From positions 1-41,576 of the forward strand of contig JAAYDY010000112.1 of the NCBI GenBank assembly GCA_012729015.1: a DNA stretch of 41,576 nt, given 5' to 3'. This stretch comes from Phycisphaerae bacterium. GTDB taxonomy: Bacteria; Planctomycetota; Phycisphaerae; FEN-1346; JAACEH01. Position 1 is the first letter of the stretch. Each line of letters opens with the position of its first letter. The notes below the pieces were generated by a model, which was not told the origin of the DNA, did no database searches, and was given only the letters and a program-made list of their open reading frames with translations. Both the position numbers and the translations under genes were made by a program. Positions 8,013-15,909 of the stretch are shown one piece after another.

Positions 8013-9115
8013 AGCGCCACCTGGTAATGGCCTCGCTGAAGGAAACTCATCGTCTGGATCGTCAGCAGCACGGCCAGCTCCAGCATCGTGCGTCCCTTGG
8101 GCCGACGGACCCGGAGGCCCATCTCCCGCGACCGCGCGATCATCTCCTTCAGCACCTGGTCGATCGTGTACTCGTACTGCCCGGTCCACTGGGCCACGAG
8201 CGTCCGCAGAACCGGCCCCACGCGGCGCAGAAACGCCGCGGCGGTCTCCTGGTCGGCGTGCTCGCGGCCGGCCGCGAACAGCCGCCTCAGGTCGCGCACG
8301 TAGAAGTCCGGGAACTCGCGGCCGTAGCGGGCGCGTTTGCGGCGGTAGTGGTCGCGCAGCGTCGTCGGCAGCGCCCCGAGCGGCTGCACGCGGCGGCGCG
8401 ACCGGTTCGGCGGCCTCTGTCCTGCGATCTCGTGCATCAGTTCGTCCACGTACTGGAGCTTCTTCAGCGCCGGCCAGCCCTCGTACCGCTCGCGCCACTG
8501 CGACCCCGGCGTCAGCCACACCGCGAACGTCTCCGCGAAATCCTCCGCCGGGTGGCTCTGGGCGTACCAGTAGTCCAGGTGAAGGACGAACCTGCGGCTG
8601 CCGGGTTTCGGCTGATAGGAATCCGGATACGGTTTCGACGCATTGCCGAACACCTGCTGCCACTGGCGTCGCCGGTGCAGCCGATAGGCGTTGCAGATCG
8701 CGTGGCCCGTCTCGTGGCGCAGCAACTGCATGCACCAGCGGCGCGTGCCGCCCTCGACCTCCAGCATCATCTTCTTTTCCAGCTTCGCCAGGCGGCGGTG
8801 CGCCAGGTAGAACGGGATGGCCGCACCGGGAACTCCGTCGGGCGTGAACCACTCGTCGGACAACCAGAAATGGGGACGAAACGCAAGGCGGCGGCGGTCC
8901 AGCTCGCGCTGCAACTGGGCAATGCACCCCTGGAGCGGCGTGCCCTCGATCCGCAGGCCGAGGCGGTCGAGTCGCCTGTCGAGGAGCTGTTCGTCCGAGC
9001 ACCGCGCCCAGGCCGGCGACGGACGCGGAGCGGCGGCGCGTTTCGACCCGGCGCGAGCGGCGCCGCGGTGCGCCGTGCTGCCGGTCCGTCGAACGGTCTT
9101 GCGTCGCGCGGTCAT
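8009..9115 (-). CDS. Putative zinc metallopeptidase (Peptidase_Mx-like)
   Basis: 368 residues. The start at 9115 has GGAGG upstream; the longer frame to 9304 would translate a palindromic repeat. Residues 1-40 are Arg/Ala-rich and probably disordered, and no signal peptide is present. HETGH at 134-138 is the zinc motif, and SHPAEDFAETFAVWLTP (about 187-203) matches the third-ligand region of the putative zinc-binding metallopeptidase family (HPxEDWAExxA). The C-terminal 130 residues are helical, with an RRK-rich stretch. The protein is probably cytoplasmic. The stop overlaps the ATP-grasp gene (ATGA), so the two are co-translated. Substrate unknown; a role in processing the ligase's product is only a hypothesis. 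Confidence 0.8.
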   Translation of the reverse strand: MTARRKTVRRTGSTAHRGAARAGSKRAAAPRPSPAWARCSDEQLLDRRLDRLGLRIEGTPLQGCIAQLQRELDRRRLAFRPHFWLSDEWFTPDGVPGAAIPFYLAHRRLAKLEKKMMLEVEGGTRRWCMQLLRHETGHAICNAYRLHRRRQWQQVFGNASKPYPDSYQPKPGSRRFVLHLDYWYAQSHPAEDFAETFAVWLTPGSQWRERYEGWPALKKLQYVDELMHEIAGQRPPNRSRRRVQPLGALPTTLRDHYRRKRARYGREFPDFYVRDLRRLFAAGREHADQETAAAFLRRVGPVLRTLVAQWTGQYEYTIDQVLKEMIARSREMGLRVRRPKGRTMLELAVLLTIQTMSFLQRGHYQVAL

Positions 9116-9175
9116 GGTCAGGGCGCCCCTCCGTGTCACATGCGTAGGACTGCAACGCGGCGAGGCCGTTTCGCC

Positions 9176-9302
9176 GTGGCACGGGCATCTTGCCCGTGAG
9201 TCGCAGGGCCATCCTGGCCCTGCACAGGCCTGGTTCGTCCACGGGCAAGATGCCCGTGGGACGCATGAGCAGGATGCCCATGCCACGATGCAGCGTTGCA
9301 GC
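9176..9302. repeat. Repeat family R3, complete copy with inverted ends
   Basis: A 127-base element with ends GTGGCACGGGCATC and GATGCCCATGCCAC (inverted, one mismatch). It contains three nested palindromes (CACGGGCATCTTGCCCGTG, GCAGGGCCATCCTGGCCCTGC, CCACGGGCAAGATGCCCGTGG). A second near-complete copy is at 39720-39846, a half copy at 35269-35318 and an end remnant at 5160-5181. Confidence 0.85.
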
Positions 9303-9431
9303 ACAACCGAGGTCCGCGGCCTGCGGCGCCGCGGGCGGCCCGGCGTGTCGGCCGCTTCTTTTGCTTCGGCATGTGTCCCGCCGCGACATGAGACAATGCG
9401 ACGCGGCGCTTCTCTCGGCCGGCGGCGCTGC

Positions 9432-9461
9432 TTGATGCGCTGTGGCGATGCGCGTTACAAT
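9432..9461 (+). promoter_or_regulatory. Promoter for the DUF2179-type gene
   Basis: TTGATG (9432-9437), 18-base spacer, TACAAT (9456-9461). The predicted transcript would have a leader of about 40 bases before the ATG at 9510. Confidence 0.5.
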
Positions 9462-9509
9462 CGGCGCCGGCGGCACAGTGTTCCCCCCGACCTCATGAAA
9501 GGATCGGCG

Positions 9510-10109
9510 ATGCCCGAGTATCCCTTCTGGAACGAACCCTGGTTCGCCTACGGCGTGCTGCCGCTGGCGATCATCCTAGCCCGCGTCGTGGACGTGAGCC
9601 TCGGCACCATGCGCATCATCTTCGTCGCCCGCGGCCACAAGCTGCTCGCCCCCATCATGGGCTTCTTCGAGGTCCTCATCTGGGTGCTGGCCGTCGGCCA
9701 GGTGTTCAAGAACCTGACCAATCCTGTCTGCCTGGTGGCCTACGGCCTCGGCTTCGCCACGGGCAACTACGTCGGCATGGTCATCGAAGAGCGTCTGGCC
9801 ACGGGGCTGGTCTCGCTTCGCGTCATCACGCAGCACGAGGCCGGCCCGTTGTCCGACCTCCTCCGCGAGCAAGGCTTCGGCGTGACGACCATCGACGCCG
9901 AGGGCAAGATGGGCCCCGTCACCGTGCTCTACGTGGTCCTGCCGCGCAAACAGCTCCAGGGCGTCATCGACACCGTCGAGCAATGCAACCCCAAGGCCTT
10001 CTACTCCGTGGAACAGGTCCGGCGCGTCTCGGGCGGCACCTATCCGACGGCTCTCGGCGGCGACATGTGGTTCAGGCGTCTCCTGCGTCCGGCGCGCAAG
10101 GGCAAGTGA
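9510..10109 (+). CDS. Membrane protein, UPF0316 / DUF5698-DUF2179 type
   Basis: 199 residues. The start at 9510 has GAAAGGA 7 bases upstream; another ATG five codons earlier is less well placed. The N-terminal half has three hydrophobic segments (about 13-32, 44-60 and 68-88) in the order seen in the UPF0316 family, including VDVSLGTMRIIFVARG and GFATGNYVGMVIEE. The second half (about 95-180) is a soluble DUF2179 domain (VITQHEAGPLSDLLREQGFGVTTIDAEGKMGPVTVLYVVLPR), a presumed ligand-sensing ferredoxin-like fold. The function of the family is not known. It has its own promoter and a terminator at 10180-10206, so it is a single-gene unit. Confidence 0.9.
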   Translation: MPEYPFWNEPWFAYGVLPLAIILARVVDVSLGTMRIIFVARGHKLLAPIMGFFEVLIWVLAVGQVFKNLTNPVCLVAYGLGFATGNYVGMVIEERLATGLVSLRVITQHEAGPLSDLLREQGFGVTTIDAEGKMGPVTVLYVVLPRKQLQGVIDTVEQCNPKAFYSVEQVRRVSGGTYPTALGGDMWFRRLLRPARKGK

Positions 10110-10179
10110 TCGGCCGGCGGTTGCCACGGCACGGCACTCAACGTCCGACCCCCACCGCCCCTCGACTGCGCTCGGGGCA

Positions 10180-10206
10180 CCTCCCCCTGGAAGGGGGAGG
10201 GGTTTT
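10180..10206 (+). terminator. Intrinsic terminator after the DUF2179-type gene
   Basis: CCTCCCCCT (10180-10188), 3-base loop, AGGGGGAGG (10192-10200), then GG and four T. It is built from a copy of repeat family R4, so the repeat seems to have been adopted as a terminator. Confidence 0.65.
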
Positions 10207-10268
10207 CACGGTACACGCTGGACATGCCGGATGAACCAACCGTTGGCGAGTCCGCCGGGAAGACACCC

Positions 10269-10297
10269 TTGTGACCGGCGGTCGGCGTCTCTATAAT
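10269..10297 (+). promoter_or_regulatory. Promoter for the surface-glycan cluster
   Basis: TTGTGA (10269-10274), exact 17-base spacer, consensus TATAAT (10292-10297), 28 bases before the ATG at 10325. It probably drives the acyltransferase and the three genes behind it. Confidence 0.6.
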
Positions 10298-10324
10298 GTC
10301 GAGCCGTAGCGTGTCCGAGGCCGT

Positions 10325-10993
10325 ATGTCAGTGCTCCGCGGAGGCAGTGTGGTCGGCAGAGTGGTCAGATTCGTGTATTTCCGGATCGTTGCGCCGTTGC
10401 GGCGCGCGCTGTGGCAGACGATTCTGTCGTCGGCCGGCGGCCGCCTGGACCACGGTGCGATGCTCTATGAAGGCACGCGCATCGTCCAGGGGCACCCGGG
10501 ATCCATCCGCATCGGCAAGGACCTTCGGATGCTGCGGAATGCGACGATCAACACGTTGCCGCCGTCGGGACAGATCGTCATCGGCGACGGCGTTCACATC
10601 GGCGAAGGCACGATGATCACGGCCCACAGCCGCGTGGAGATCGAGGACGACGCGGTGATCGGCCCGTACAACGTGATCGTGGACGTGGACCATGTGTGCG
10701 AGGACCGCAGCCGGCCGATTGCGAAGCAGGGACTGGACAGCCGCCCGATCCGCATCGGCCGCGGCGCCTGGATCAGCAGCCACTGCGTGATCCTCAAGGG
10801 GGTGACGATCGGTCGCGGGGCCGTGCTCGGCGCGGGCACGATCGTCACTCACGACGTGCCGGACTACGCGATCTCGGTGGGCGCGCCGGCGCGCACGATT
10901 CGTATCTGGGGCAACGACGAGGCGGCTTCTCCGTCGCCGGCGACCGCACCCGGCGACGACACCCGGCCCTCGCCGCCCTCGGCCGCCCAGTGA
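10325..10993 (+). CDS. Left-handed beta-helix (hexapeptide) acyltransferase
   Basis: 222 residues. After a basic, amphipathic N-terminus (1-50, VVRFVYFRIVAPLRRALWQTIL) come hexapeptide repeats of the [LIV]-G-x-x-x-x type (IRIGKDLRMLRNATIN, IVIGDGVHIGEGTMITAHSRVEIEDDAVIGPYNVIVD). An insert with DVDHVCED lies before the final coils (IRIGRGAWISSHCVILKGVTIGRGAVLGAGTIVTHDVPDYAISVGAPAR), as in the serine O-acetyltransferase/NodL/maltose acetyltransferase group. The putative catalytic His is in DVDHV. The last 25 residues are Pro/Ala-rich and disordered. As first gene of a glycan cluster it most likely O-acetylates a surface sugar; the substrate is not visible. Confidence 0.9.
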   Translation: MSVLRGGSVVGRVVRFVYFRIVAPLRRALWQTILSSAGGRLDHGAMLYEGTRIVQGHPGSIRIGKDLRMLRNATINTLPPSGQIVIGDGVHIGEGTMITAHSRVEIEDDAVIGPYNVIVDVDHVCEDRSRPIAKQGLDSRPIRIGRGAWISSHCVILKGVTIGRGAVLGAGTIVTHDVPDYAISVGAPARTIRIWGNDEAASPSPATAPGDDTRPSPPSAAQ

Positions 10994-11013
10994 CAAGGAT
11001 CCATCACGGTTAC

Positions 11014-12387
11014 ATGAAACTCCTTCTGGCAGAATCCGTTGACGAAACGCGCGAGCTGGACCTGCGACAGCCGTCGCTCGGGCTGGCTTACCTGACGGCC
11101 ATGGTCCGCCGCGAGTTGCCCGGCCAGGTGGAGGTCCGCGCCACCGCCACGGGCGTCGAGCAAGCGATCCGCCAGTGGCGGCCGGACGTCGTCGGCATCA
11201 GCTCCACGAGCGTCCGCTACGGCATCGCGCGGCAGAACGCCCGCATCGCCCGCGAGCTGGGCATCCCGGTCATCATCGGCGGCATCCACATCACGGCACT
11301 GCCCGAGTCGCTCTATCCCGAGATGGACGTCGGCGTCCTCGGCGAAGGCGAGACGGCCATCGTCGAGCTGATGCGACTGTACCTGGAGACCGGCGGCCTG
11401 CCGCCCGAGCGGCTGCGCGACATCCCGGGCCTGGTCTTCCGCGACGGCGGCGAGCTGGTCCGCACGCCCCCGCGGCCGCACATGGCGCGACTCGACGACA
11501 TCCCGCCGCCCGACCGTACGGTCGCCGTGCCGCAACCGCACAGTCACCTGTTCAGCTCGCGCGGGTGCCCCTATAGCTGCGTGTTCTGCGCCTCGACGCG
11601 GTTCTGGCCCGGCAAGGTCCGGTTCTTCTCGGCCGAGCGCGTCGTGGACGAGGTCGAGCAGCTCGTCCGCGACCACCACGTCAAGGTCATCAGCTTCTAC
11701 GACGACCTGTTCGTGGCGAACCTGGAGCGACTCGCGCGCATCCGCGACCTGCTGGTCGAGCGCGGCCTGGTGGGCAAAGTCCGCTTCACGTGCAACGCCC
11801 GCGCCAACATCGTCACCGACCGCATGTGCGAGCTGCTGAAAGCCATCGGCGTCGCCTCGGTCAACATGGGCCTGGAGTCCGGCTGCCAGAAGACGCTGAC
11901 GTACCTCAAGGGCGGCAACGTCACCGTCGAGCAGAACCGCGAGGCGATCATGACGGTGCGCCGCCACGGCATGCTCGCCCAGGGCTCGTTCATCATCGGC
12001 GCCCCCGACGAGACGCGCGAGGAAATCGAGGAAACCTACCAGTTCATCCGCAGGATGCCGCTGTCGATCCTCGACGTGTACATCCTGCGGCCGTACCCCG
12101 GGACGCCCATCTGGGACTACGCCGTCGAGCGCGGCCTGGCCTCCAACGACATGCAGTGGGGCAGCATCACGCACCGCGACCGGATCGACCCCGAGCGGCT
12201 CATCAACCTGTCGAACCACATCTCCAGCGAAGAGATGGCCCGCATCTACGCGCGGTTCATGCGGCTGCGGTACTGGAAGATTCTCAAGGGGCTGGTGCAC
12301 CACCCGTACCGCATGGAGATCGTCAGCGCGGGCCTGCGGGCCGTTCACGCGATGGTCGCCGGATGGTTCCGCCCGAAGGACGGGTGA
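11014..12387 (+). CDS. B12-binding radical SAM protein
   Basis: 457 residues, starting 20 bases after the acyltransferase gene. Residues 1-150 form a cobalamin-binding-type Rossmann domain (LGLAYLTAMV, DVVGISSTSVRY, VIIGGIHITALPE, DVGVLGEGE). The radical SAM core follows with SSRG-C185-PYS-C189-VF-C192, the CxxxCxxC cluster motif, then YDDLF, SVNMGLESG and GSFIIGAPDETREEIEET. A helical C-terminus (about 390-457) ends the protein. Members of this class do methylations and other radical chemistry on lipids, hopanoids and antibiotics. Sitting between an acyltransferase and a split glycosyltransferase, it probably modifies a surface lipid or sugar. The Cys triad is intact, so it should be active. 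Confidence 0.92.
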   Translation: MKLLLAESVDETRELDLRQPSLGLAYLTAMVRRELPGQVEVRATATGVEQAIRQWRPDVVGISSTSVRYGIARQNARIARELGIPVIIGGIHITALPESLYPEMDVGVLGEGETAIVELMRLYLETGGLPPERLRDIPGLVFRDGGELVRTPPRPHMARLDDIPPPDRTVAVPQPHSHLFSSRGCPYSCVFCASTRFWPGKVRFFSAERVVDEVEQLVRDHHVKVISFYDDLFVANLERLARIRDLLVERGLVGKVRFTCNARANIVTDRMCELLKAIGVASVNMGLESGCQKTLTYLKGGNVTVEQNREAIMTVRRHGMLAQGSFIIGAPDETREEIEETYQFIRRMPLSILDVYILRPYPGTPIWDYAVERGLASNDMQWGSITHRDRIDPERLINLSNHISSEEMARIYARFMRLRYWKILKGLVHHPYRMEIVSAGLRAVHAMVAGWFRPKDG

Positions 12388-12393
12388 TTGCCC

Positions 12394-12879
12394 ATGGCCA
12401 GAATCCTCATGGTCAGTTCCGCCGGCGGTCACCTCGCGCAGATTCTCTCGGTTGCCCGCGAGCTCGGCGACGAGCACGAGTGCATCCTCTGCGTGACGCG
12501 GTTTCCCGCCGTGCGCGACGCCACGATCGACGACGTGGCGCGTGTGTACTACGCGCCGATGCTCCTGGGCTACCAGCAGCCGTTCGGCGTGGCGCTGAGC
12601 ATGGTCGTGGGGCTGTGGACGTTTCTGCGGATCTTCCTCAAGGAGCGCCCCGACGCCCTCATCAGCACCGGGGCCGAGGTCGCCGTGCCGGCATTCCTCG
12701 TGAACTGGCTGCTCTTTCGCCGCCCGTCGCTCTACCTGGAATCCGTGACGCGCGTCAGCGCACCGTCGCTCACGGGGCGCCTCGTGTCGCACCTGGCGAC
12801 GCGCCTGTTCGTCCAGTGGCCGCAGATGACCGACGCCTACGGCCCGGGCCGCGCCGAGTACCACGGGAGGGTCCTCTGA
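12394..12879 (+). CDS. Alg14/PssD-type glycosyltransferase membrane subunit
   Basis: 161 residues. The ATG at 12394 is preferred over a TTG two codons earlier. It begins ARILMVSSAGGHLAQIL, the glycine-rich motif of Alg14 and PssD. A hydrophobic segment (about residues 68-88, GVALSMVVGLWTFLRIFL) and LISTGAEVAVPAFL follow, as in the family. In this pair the Alg14-like subunit anchors the complex and binds acceptor lipid, while the Alg13-like partner, encoded next after a 1-base gap, binds the UDP-sugar. It follows the radical SAM gene by 6 bases, so these are one operon. Confidence 0.9.
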   Translation: MARILMVSSAGGHLAQILSVARELGDEHECILCVTRFPAVRDATIDDVARVYYAPMLLGYQQPFGVALSMVVGLWTFLRIFLKERPDALISTGAEVAVPAFLVNWLLFRRPSLYLESVTRVSAPSLTGRLVSHLATRLFVQWPQMTDAYGPGRAEYHGRVL

Positions 12880-12880
12880 G

Positions 12881-13378
12881 ATGATCTTCGTGACCGTGGG
12901 CACGGCCGCCAGGGGCATCGAGTTCACGCGGCTCATCGAGGCCATGGACCGCATCGCCGCCGACCTCGGCGTGGACGTGCTGATTCAGCGCGGCCTGTCG
13001 GACTACGAGCCGCAACACGCGCGGCACGTCCGGTTCGTCAAGTACGACGAGGCGCTGGAGCTGTTCCGCACGTGCGACTTCGTGGTCGGCCATTGCGGCT
13101 CGGGCACGGTGCTCAACGGCCTGCGGTTCGCCAAGCCGATGATCCTCGTGCCGCGGCGCATCGACCAGGGCGAACTCGACGCGGACGATCACCAGATGCA
13201 ACTGGCCCGACAGGTCGAGACGATGCCAGGCGTGACGCTCGTCTACGACATGGCCGACCTGGAGCCGGCCGTGCGCCGCTACGTCGAGCACCGACCGCCG
13301 GGCTCCTCGCCGACGCCCGCCCGCGCGTCGCTCATCGGCGCCATACGCCAGTTCATCGCCGGCGCCCCGCGCCCCTGA
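12881..13378 (+). CDS. Alg13/PssE-type glycosyltransferase catalytic subunit
   Basis: 165 residues. IFVTVGTAARGIEFTRLIEAMDRIA is the N-terminal motif of the Alg13/PssE/GT28 C-domain family. CDFVVGHCGSGTVLNGLRFAKPMILVPR (about residues 65-92) is the UDP-sugar-binding GHxGxGT signature, and the DDHQMQLA helix follows. It works with the Alg14-type protein just upstream to add a sugar, often HexNAc or glucuronic acid, to a lipid-linked acceptor on the cytoplasmic face of the membrane. It is the last gene of the cluster. Confidence 0.9.
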   Translation: MIFVTVGTAARGIEFTRLIEAMDRIAADLGVDVLIQRGLSDYEPQHARHVRFVKYDEALELFRTCDFVVGHCGSGTVLNGLRFAKPMILVPRRIDQGELDADDHQMQLARQVETMPGVTLVYDMADLEPAVRRYVEHRPPGSSPTPARASLIGAIRQFIAGAPRP

Positions 13379-13480
13379 ACGCACAGCCCGCAGCGCGCAG
13401 GTCGGGTCAACACGCCCACCAGCGCGTAGGTCGGGTCAACAGACCCGGCAGTCCCGCCACCTGGGCTTCGCACACGGCGC
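13379..13480. repeat. Direct repeats of GCGCGTAGGTCGGGTCAACA type
   Basis: Two tandem copies (about 13395-13417 and 13422-13450) of GTAGGTCGGGTCAACA plus a flank, with GACCCGGCAG following. The inverse appears at 33625-33655 (TCGGGTCTGTTGACCCGACCTAC). The gap separates convergent genes. Confidence 0.7.
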
Positions 13481-15577
13481 TCACTGGGCGTACTGGATCT
13501 CCATGCGGCTGACGGGCCCTTCGACGCCCAACACATTGCGCACGCGCATCTGGAGGCGGTTGCGGCCCTCGTGCAGACGCCACACCACGGTCGCCGCGCT
13601 CGGCGTCCACCCCTGGTCGTCGATGTTCGCCAGGAATGTCTCGAACCCCGGCGTCACGGTGCCCATCTGGACCGCCACCGCGCCGGCCTCGTCCCGGCAC
13701 GTCGCGTCGAACCGCACCTGGTTCAACGTCCAGTCCCAGTCGGCCCGACGCCCGGTGATGTGACGATACCGGTAAGCGTACGACGCCGGCGTCCGCGCGT
13801 CTTCCCACACCCAGTAATCCGACCAGTCCCAGTGGAACCCCTGCGTCTTCGGCAACGGGCGCTCCTGCGCGTAGAAGTTGTTCCGCGGCATCATCCGGAG
13901 GATGCCCCACTTGGCGTATCGCGGCCACGCGGGTTTCTTCCACGTCGTCGGGTCGTCGTAATCGGCCTCGGTCTGCATCTTGCGACACGTCGTCAGCGTC
14001 GGCACGCCGCGCACGCTCGTCGGCCGGTTCGCCCAGAGCATCAGCTTGTCGCCGTAGTACGCCGCCACCATCCGATCGTGAATCTCCAGCATCCCCAGCG
14101 GCTCGTCGGTCGCCGTGTCGCCGTGATGCAGGTTCCCGTTCGGGTCCATCATGATCCACCGGTTGAACTGGTTCGACCACACCTCGGCGACCTCGTGGCC
14201 GGTGTCCATGACGCCCGGATGGTAGCCAAAGACGAACCGCGCGTTGTACCCGAGGCTGAGGCAGCACTGCATGTACACGATGGCGTACTGCACGCAGAAG
14301 CCCTTCTTCTGCGACAGAATCTCGTCGGCGTCCCACGCCGGATACCCGTCGGTCGCCGGCCTGTACTTCCACTGGGCCGACACCCAGTTGCGCAGCAACA
14401 GAAGTTTCTCGAACTCCGTCTTGCCGGGGGCGACCACGTCGTCCAACTTGTACTTGGCGCGCAGCTCGGCCAGCTTCGGGTGACGGAACTCCTCGTAGAC
14501 GAACGGCATCGACGTGTAACGGATCTCGGGGTTTTCCGCCGTCACGATCCGGGCGCGGGCGGCCCACGGGGGCCGCTCCACCGCCACCTCCGCCTTCGTC
14601 GTCACCCCGCGCAACGTCGGCGTCGCACACGGATTCGACGACCGCAACGTCGCCTGCCACTGGACGTACCGATGCCCGGGCGGCGGCGCGGCGGCGGCTT
14701 GACGCCACGGCGACCACTGCGCCGCATCGTACACCGGACACGGGCCGCTGCGGAGTTCCAGCTCCACGGCCGTGCCCTCGGGCGTTTCGGCCTCGGCATC
14801 GAGCTTCACGGACCGAAGCGCCACGGCGCCCGGCAGCGCCGCAGCCGCGCCGGCGGCCGGCGCCGGCGCCAAGTCGATCACCGGCGACACCAGGCGGCCC
14901 TCGGCCCGGTGCTGGATCAGGTGCAGACGCACCAGGGCCTCGCCGGCGATCGGCTGCCAGGTCGCGCCGCCGTCGGTGCTCTTGAAACTCCGCGGCGGGC
15001 GGCCCGCACGATCCGGAGCGTCACGCAGAATGTCCTCCCGCAGGGCCACCTTGACCGTGCGGCCCTCGCCGTCGGGACACGACAGCACGATCTCGTTGTC
15101 TCCCTGCTTCAGCAGCGCCGTCGGCACGGGCGGATACTTCGTCCGCGGATTCCTGGCCAGCGGGCTGCCGTTGACTGTGATCTCGCCGACTCCCTCGGGC
15201 ACCACCAGGTACGCCTCGACGGCGTCGGGCCGCTCAACGTGCAGGATCTTCTTGATCTGCGTCAGGCCCTCGATCGTCTCGACCGGCGAGCGGTCCTTCT
15301 CCAGCCACTGCGAGTCGCTGCCGGCGCCGGGGCCGTCGTCCTCGATCAGCGTCCGGTCGAACAGCACCACGCCGCGACTGCCGCGCGCCAGACGAACGTC
15401 CCAGGCGCCCATCCCCTTCTCATAGGCCTCGTCCGCCGCCGTCGCGATCTCACGCTGCACGACGACGCCCCCGACGCCGGCACTCGCTCCAGCCGCGGAT
15501 ACGGCGGCAACCAGCGCCGACGCCACAGACAGCGACACGCCGCAGCCCGCCAACCGCGTCAACCACCGCCACTGCAT
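13481..15577 (-). CDS. Secreted transglutaminase-like protein
   Basis: 698 residues, with ATG at 15577 and AAAGGA upstream. The N-terminus is a signal peptide (about 1-33). Residues about 120-180 resemble a small beta-sandwich (ITVNGSPLARNPRTKYPP ... NEIVLSC). A single Asp-box-like motif STDGGATW lies at 200-207, and about 250-335 is another beta-rich module. The transglutaminase-like core spans about 385-490 with a full Cys-His-Asp triad: C428 in KKGFCVQYA, H461 in TGHEVAEVW and D478 in MMDPNG. A C-terminal 200 residues rich in Trp/Tyr follow. Bacterial proteins of this type are mostly cysteine proteases or amidases rather than crosslinkers, and the substrate is unknown. The gene is followed by no operon partner. 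Confidence 0.88.
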   Translation of the reverse strand: MQWRWLTRLAGCGVSLSVASALVAAVSAAGASAGVGGVVVQREIATAADEAYEKGMGAWDVRLARGSRGVVLFDRTLIEDDGPGAGSDSQWLEKDRSPVETIEGLTQIKKILHVERPDAVEAYLVVPEGVGEITVNGSPLARNPRTKYPPVPTALLKQGDNEIVLSCPDGEGRTVKVALREDILRDAPDRAGRPPRSFKSTDGGATWQPIAGEALVRLHLIQHRAEGRLVSPVIDLAPAPAAGAAAALPGAVALRSVKLDAEAETPEGTAVELELRSGPCPVYDAAQWSPWRQAAAAPPPGHRYVQWQATLRSSNPCATPTLRGVTTKAEVAVERPPWAARARIVTAENPEIRYTSMPFVYEEFRHPKLAELRAKYKLDDVVAPGKTEFEKLLLLRNWVSAQWKYRPATDGYPAWDADEILSQKKGFCVQYAIVYMQCCLSLGYNARFVFGYHPGVMDTGHEVAEVWSNQFNRWIMMDPNGNLHHGDTATDEPLGMLEIHDRMVAAYYGDKLMLWANRPTSVRGVPTLTTCRKMQTEADYDDPTTWKKPAWPRYAKWGILRMMPRNNFYAQERPLPKTQGFHWDWSDYWVWEDARTPASYAYRYRHITGRRADWDWTLNQVRFDATCRDEAGAVAVQMGTVTPGFETFLANIDDQGWTPSAATVVWRLHEGRNRLQMRVRNVLGVEGPVSRMEIQYAQ

Positions 15578-15909
15578 GACCGATTCCTTTCAACAGCCTC
15601 GCGCGTCCCATCCGGCGGTCGCTTTCGGGCGTCTGCGCCGGACAGGCAGACCTGCTCTTCCCCTAGAACTGAAACCCCCGCCCGCCCCCCTGAGGGCCAA
15701 CCAAATGGGCTGGCGGATCTCCGAAAACAGCGCACCGGCCGACGCCGCACGGCCCGGAAACAACCTGCGGCCCCGATCAGCGGAAGAAGCGCCTCCCCCA
15801 TGCAGAGGGGGAGGCGCTTGCTGCACAGGCCAGACGCGATTCGCAAGGAGGGGGTGCACACGCTGCTCACATCTGGCGCTCGACCGTCCGCGGCGGCGGT
15901 GCGTCTCGA
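15578..15909. other. Intergenic region with a long hairpin
   Basis: About 330 bases between two minus-strand genes. No gene is supported. The 13-bp hairpin at 15787-15819 is the main structure. Confidence 0.5.
15787..15819 (-). terminator. Terminator hairpin of the PEP-CTERM gene
   Basis: A perfect 13-bp stem (AAGCGCCTCCCCC at 15787-15799 with 15807-15819) and a 7-base loop, 90 bases past the stop at 15910. On the minus strand it is followed by CTTCCG, so it has only a weak U-tract. Confidence 0.6.

Noticed and set aside
10864..12954. 696-codon minus-strand frame opposite the radical SAM and Alg14-type genes
   Set aside because: The plus-strand products have intact catalytic motifs; this one is His/Val/Asp-rich with no motif.
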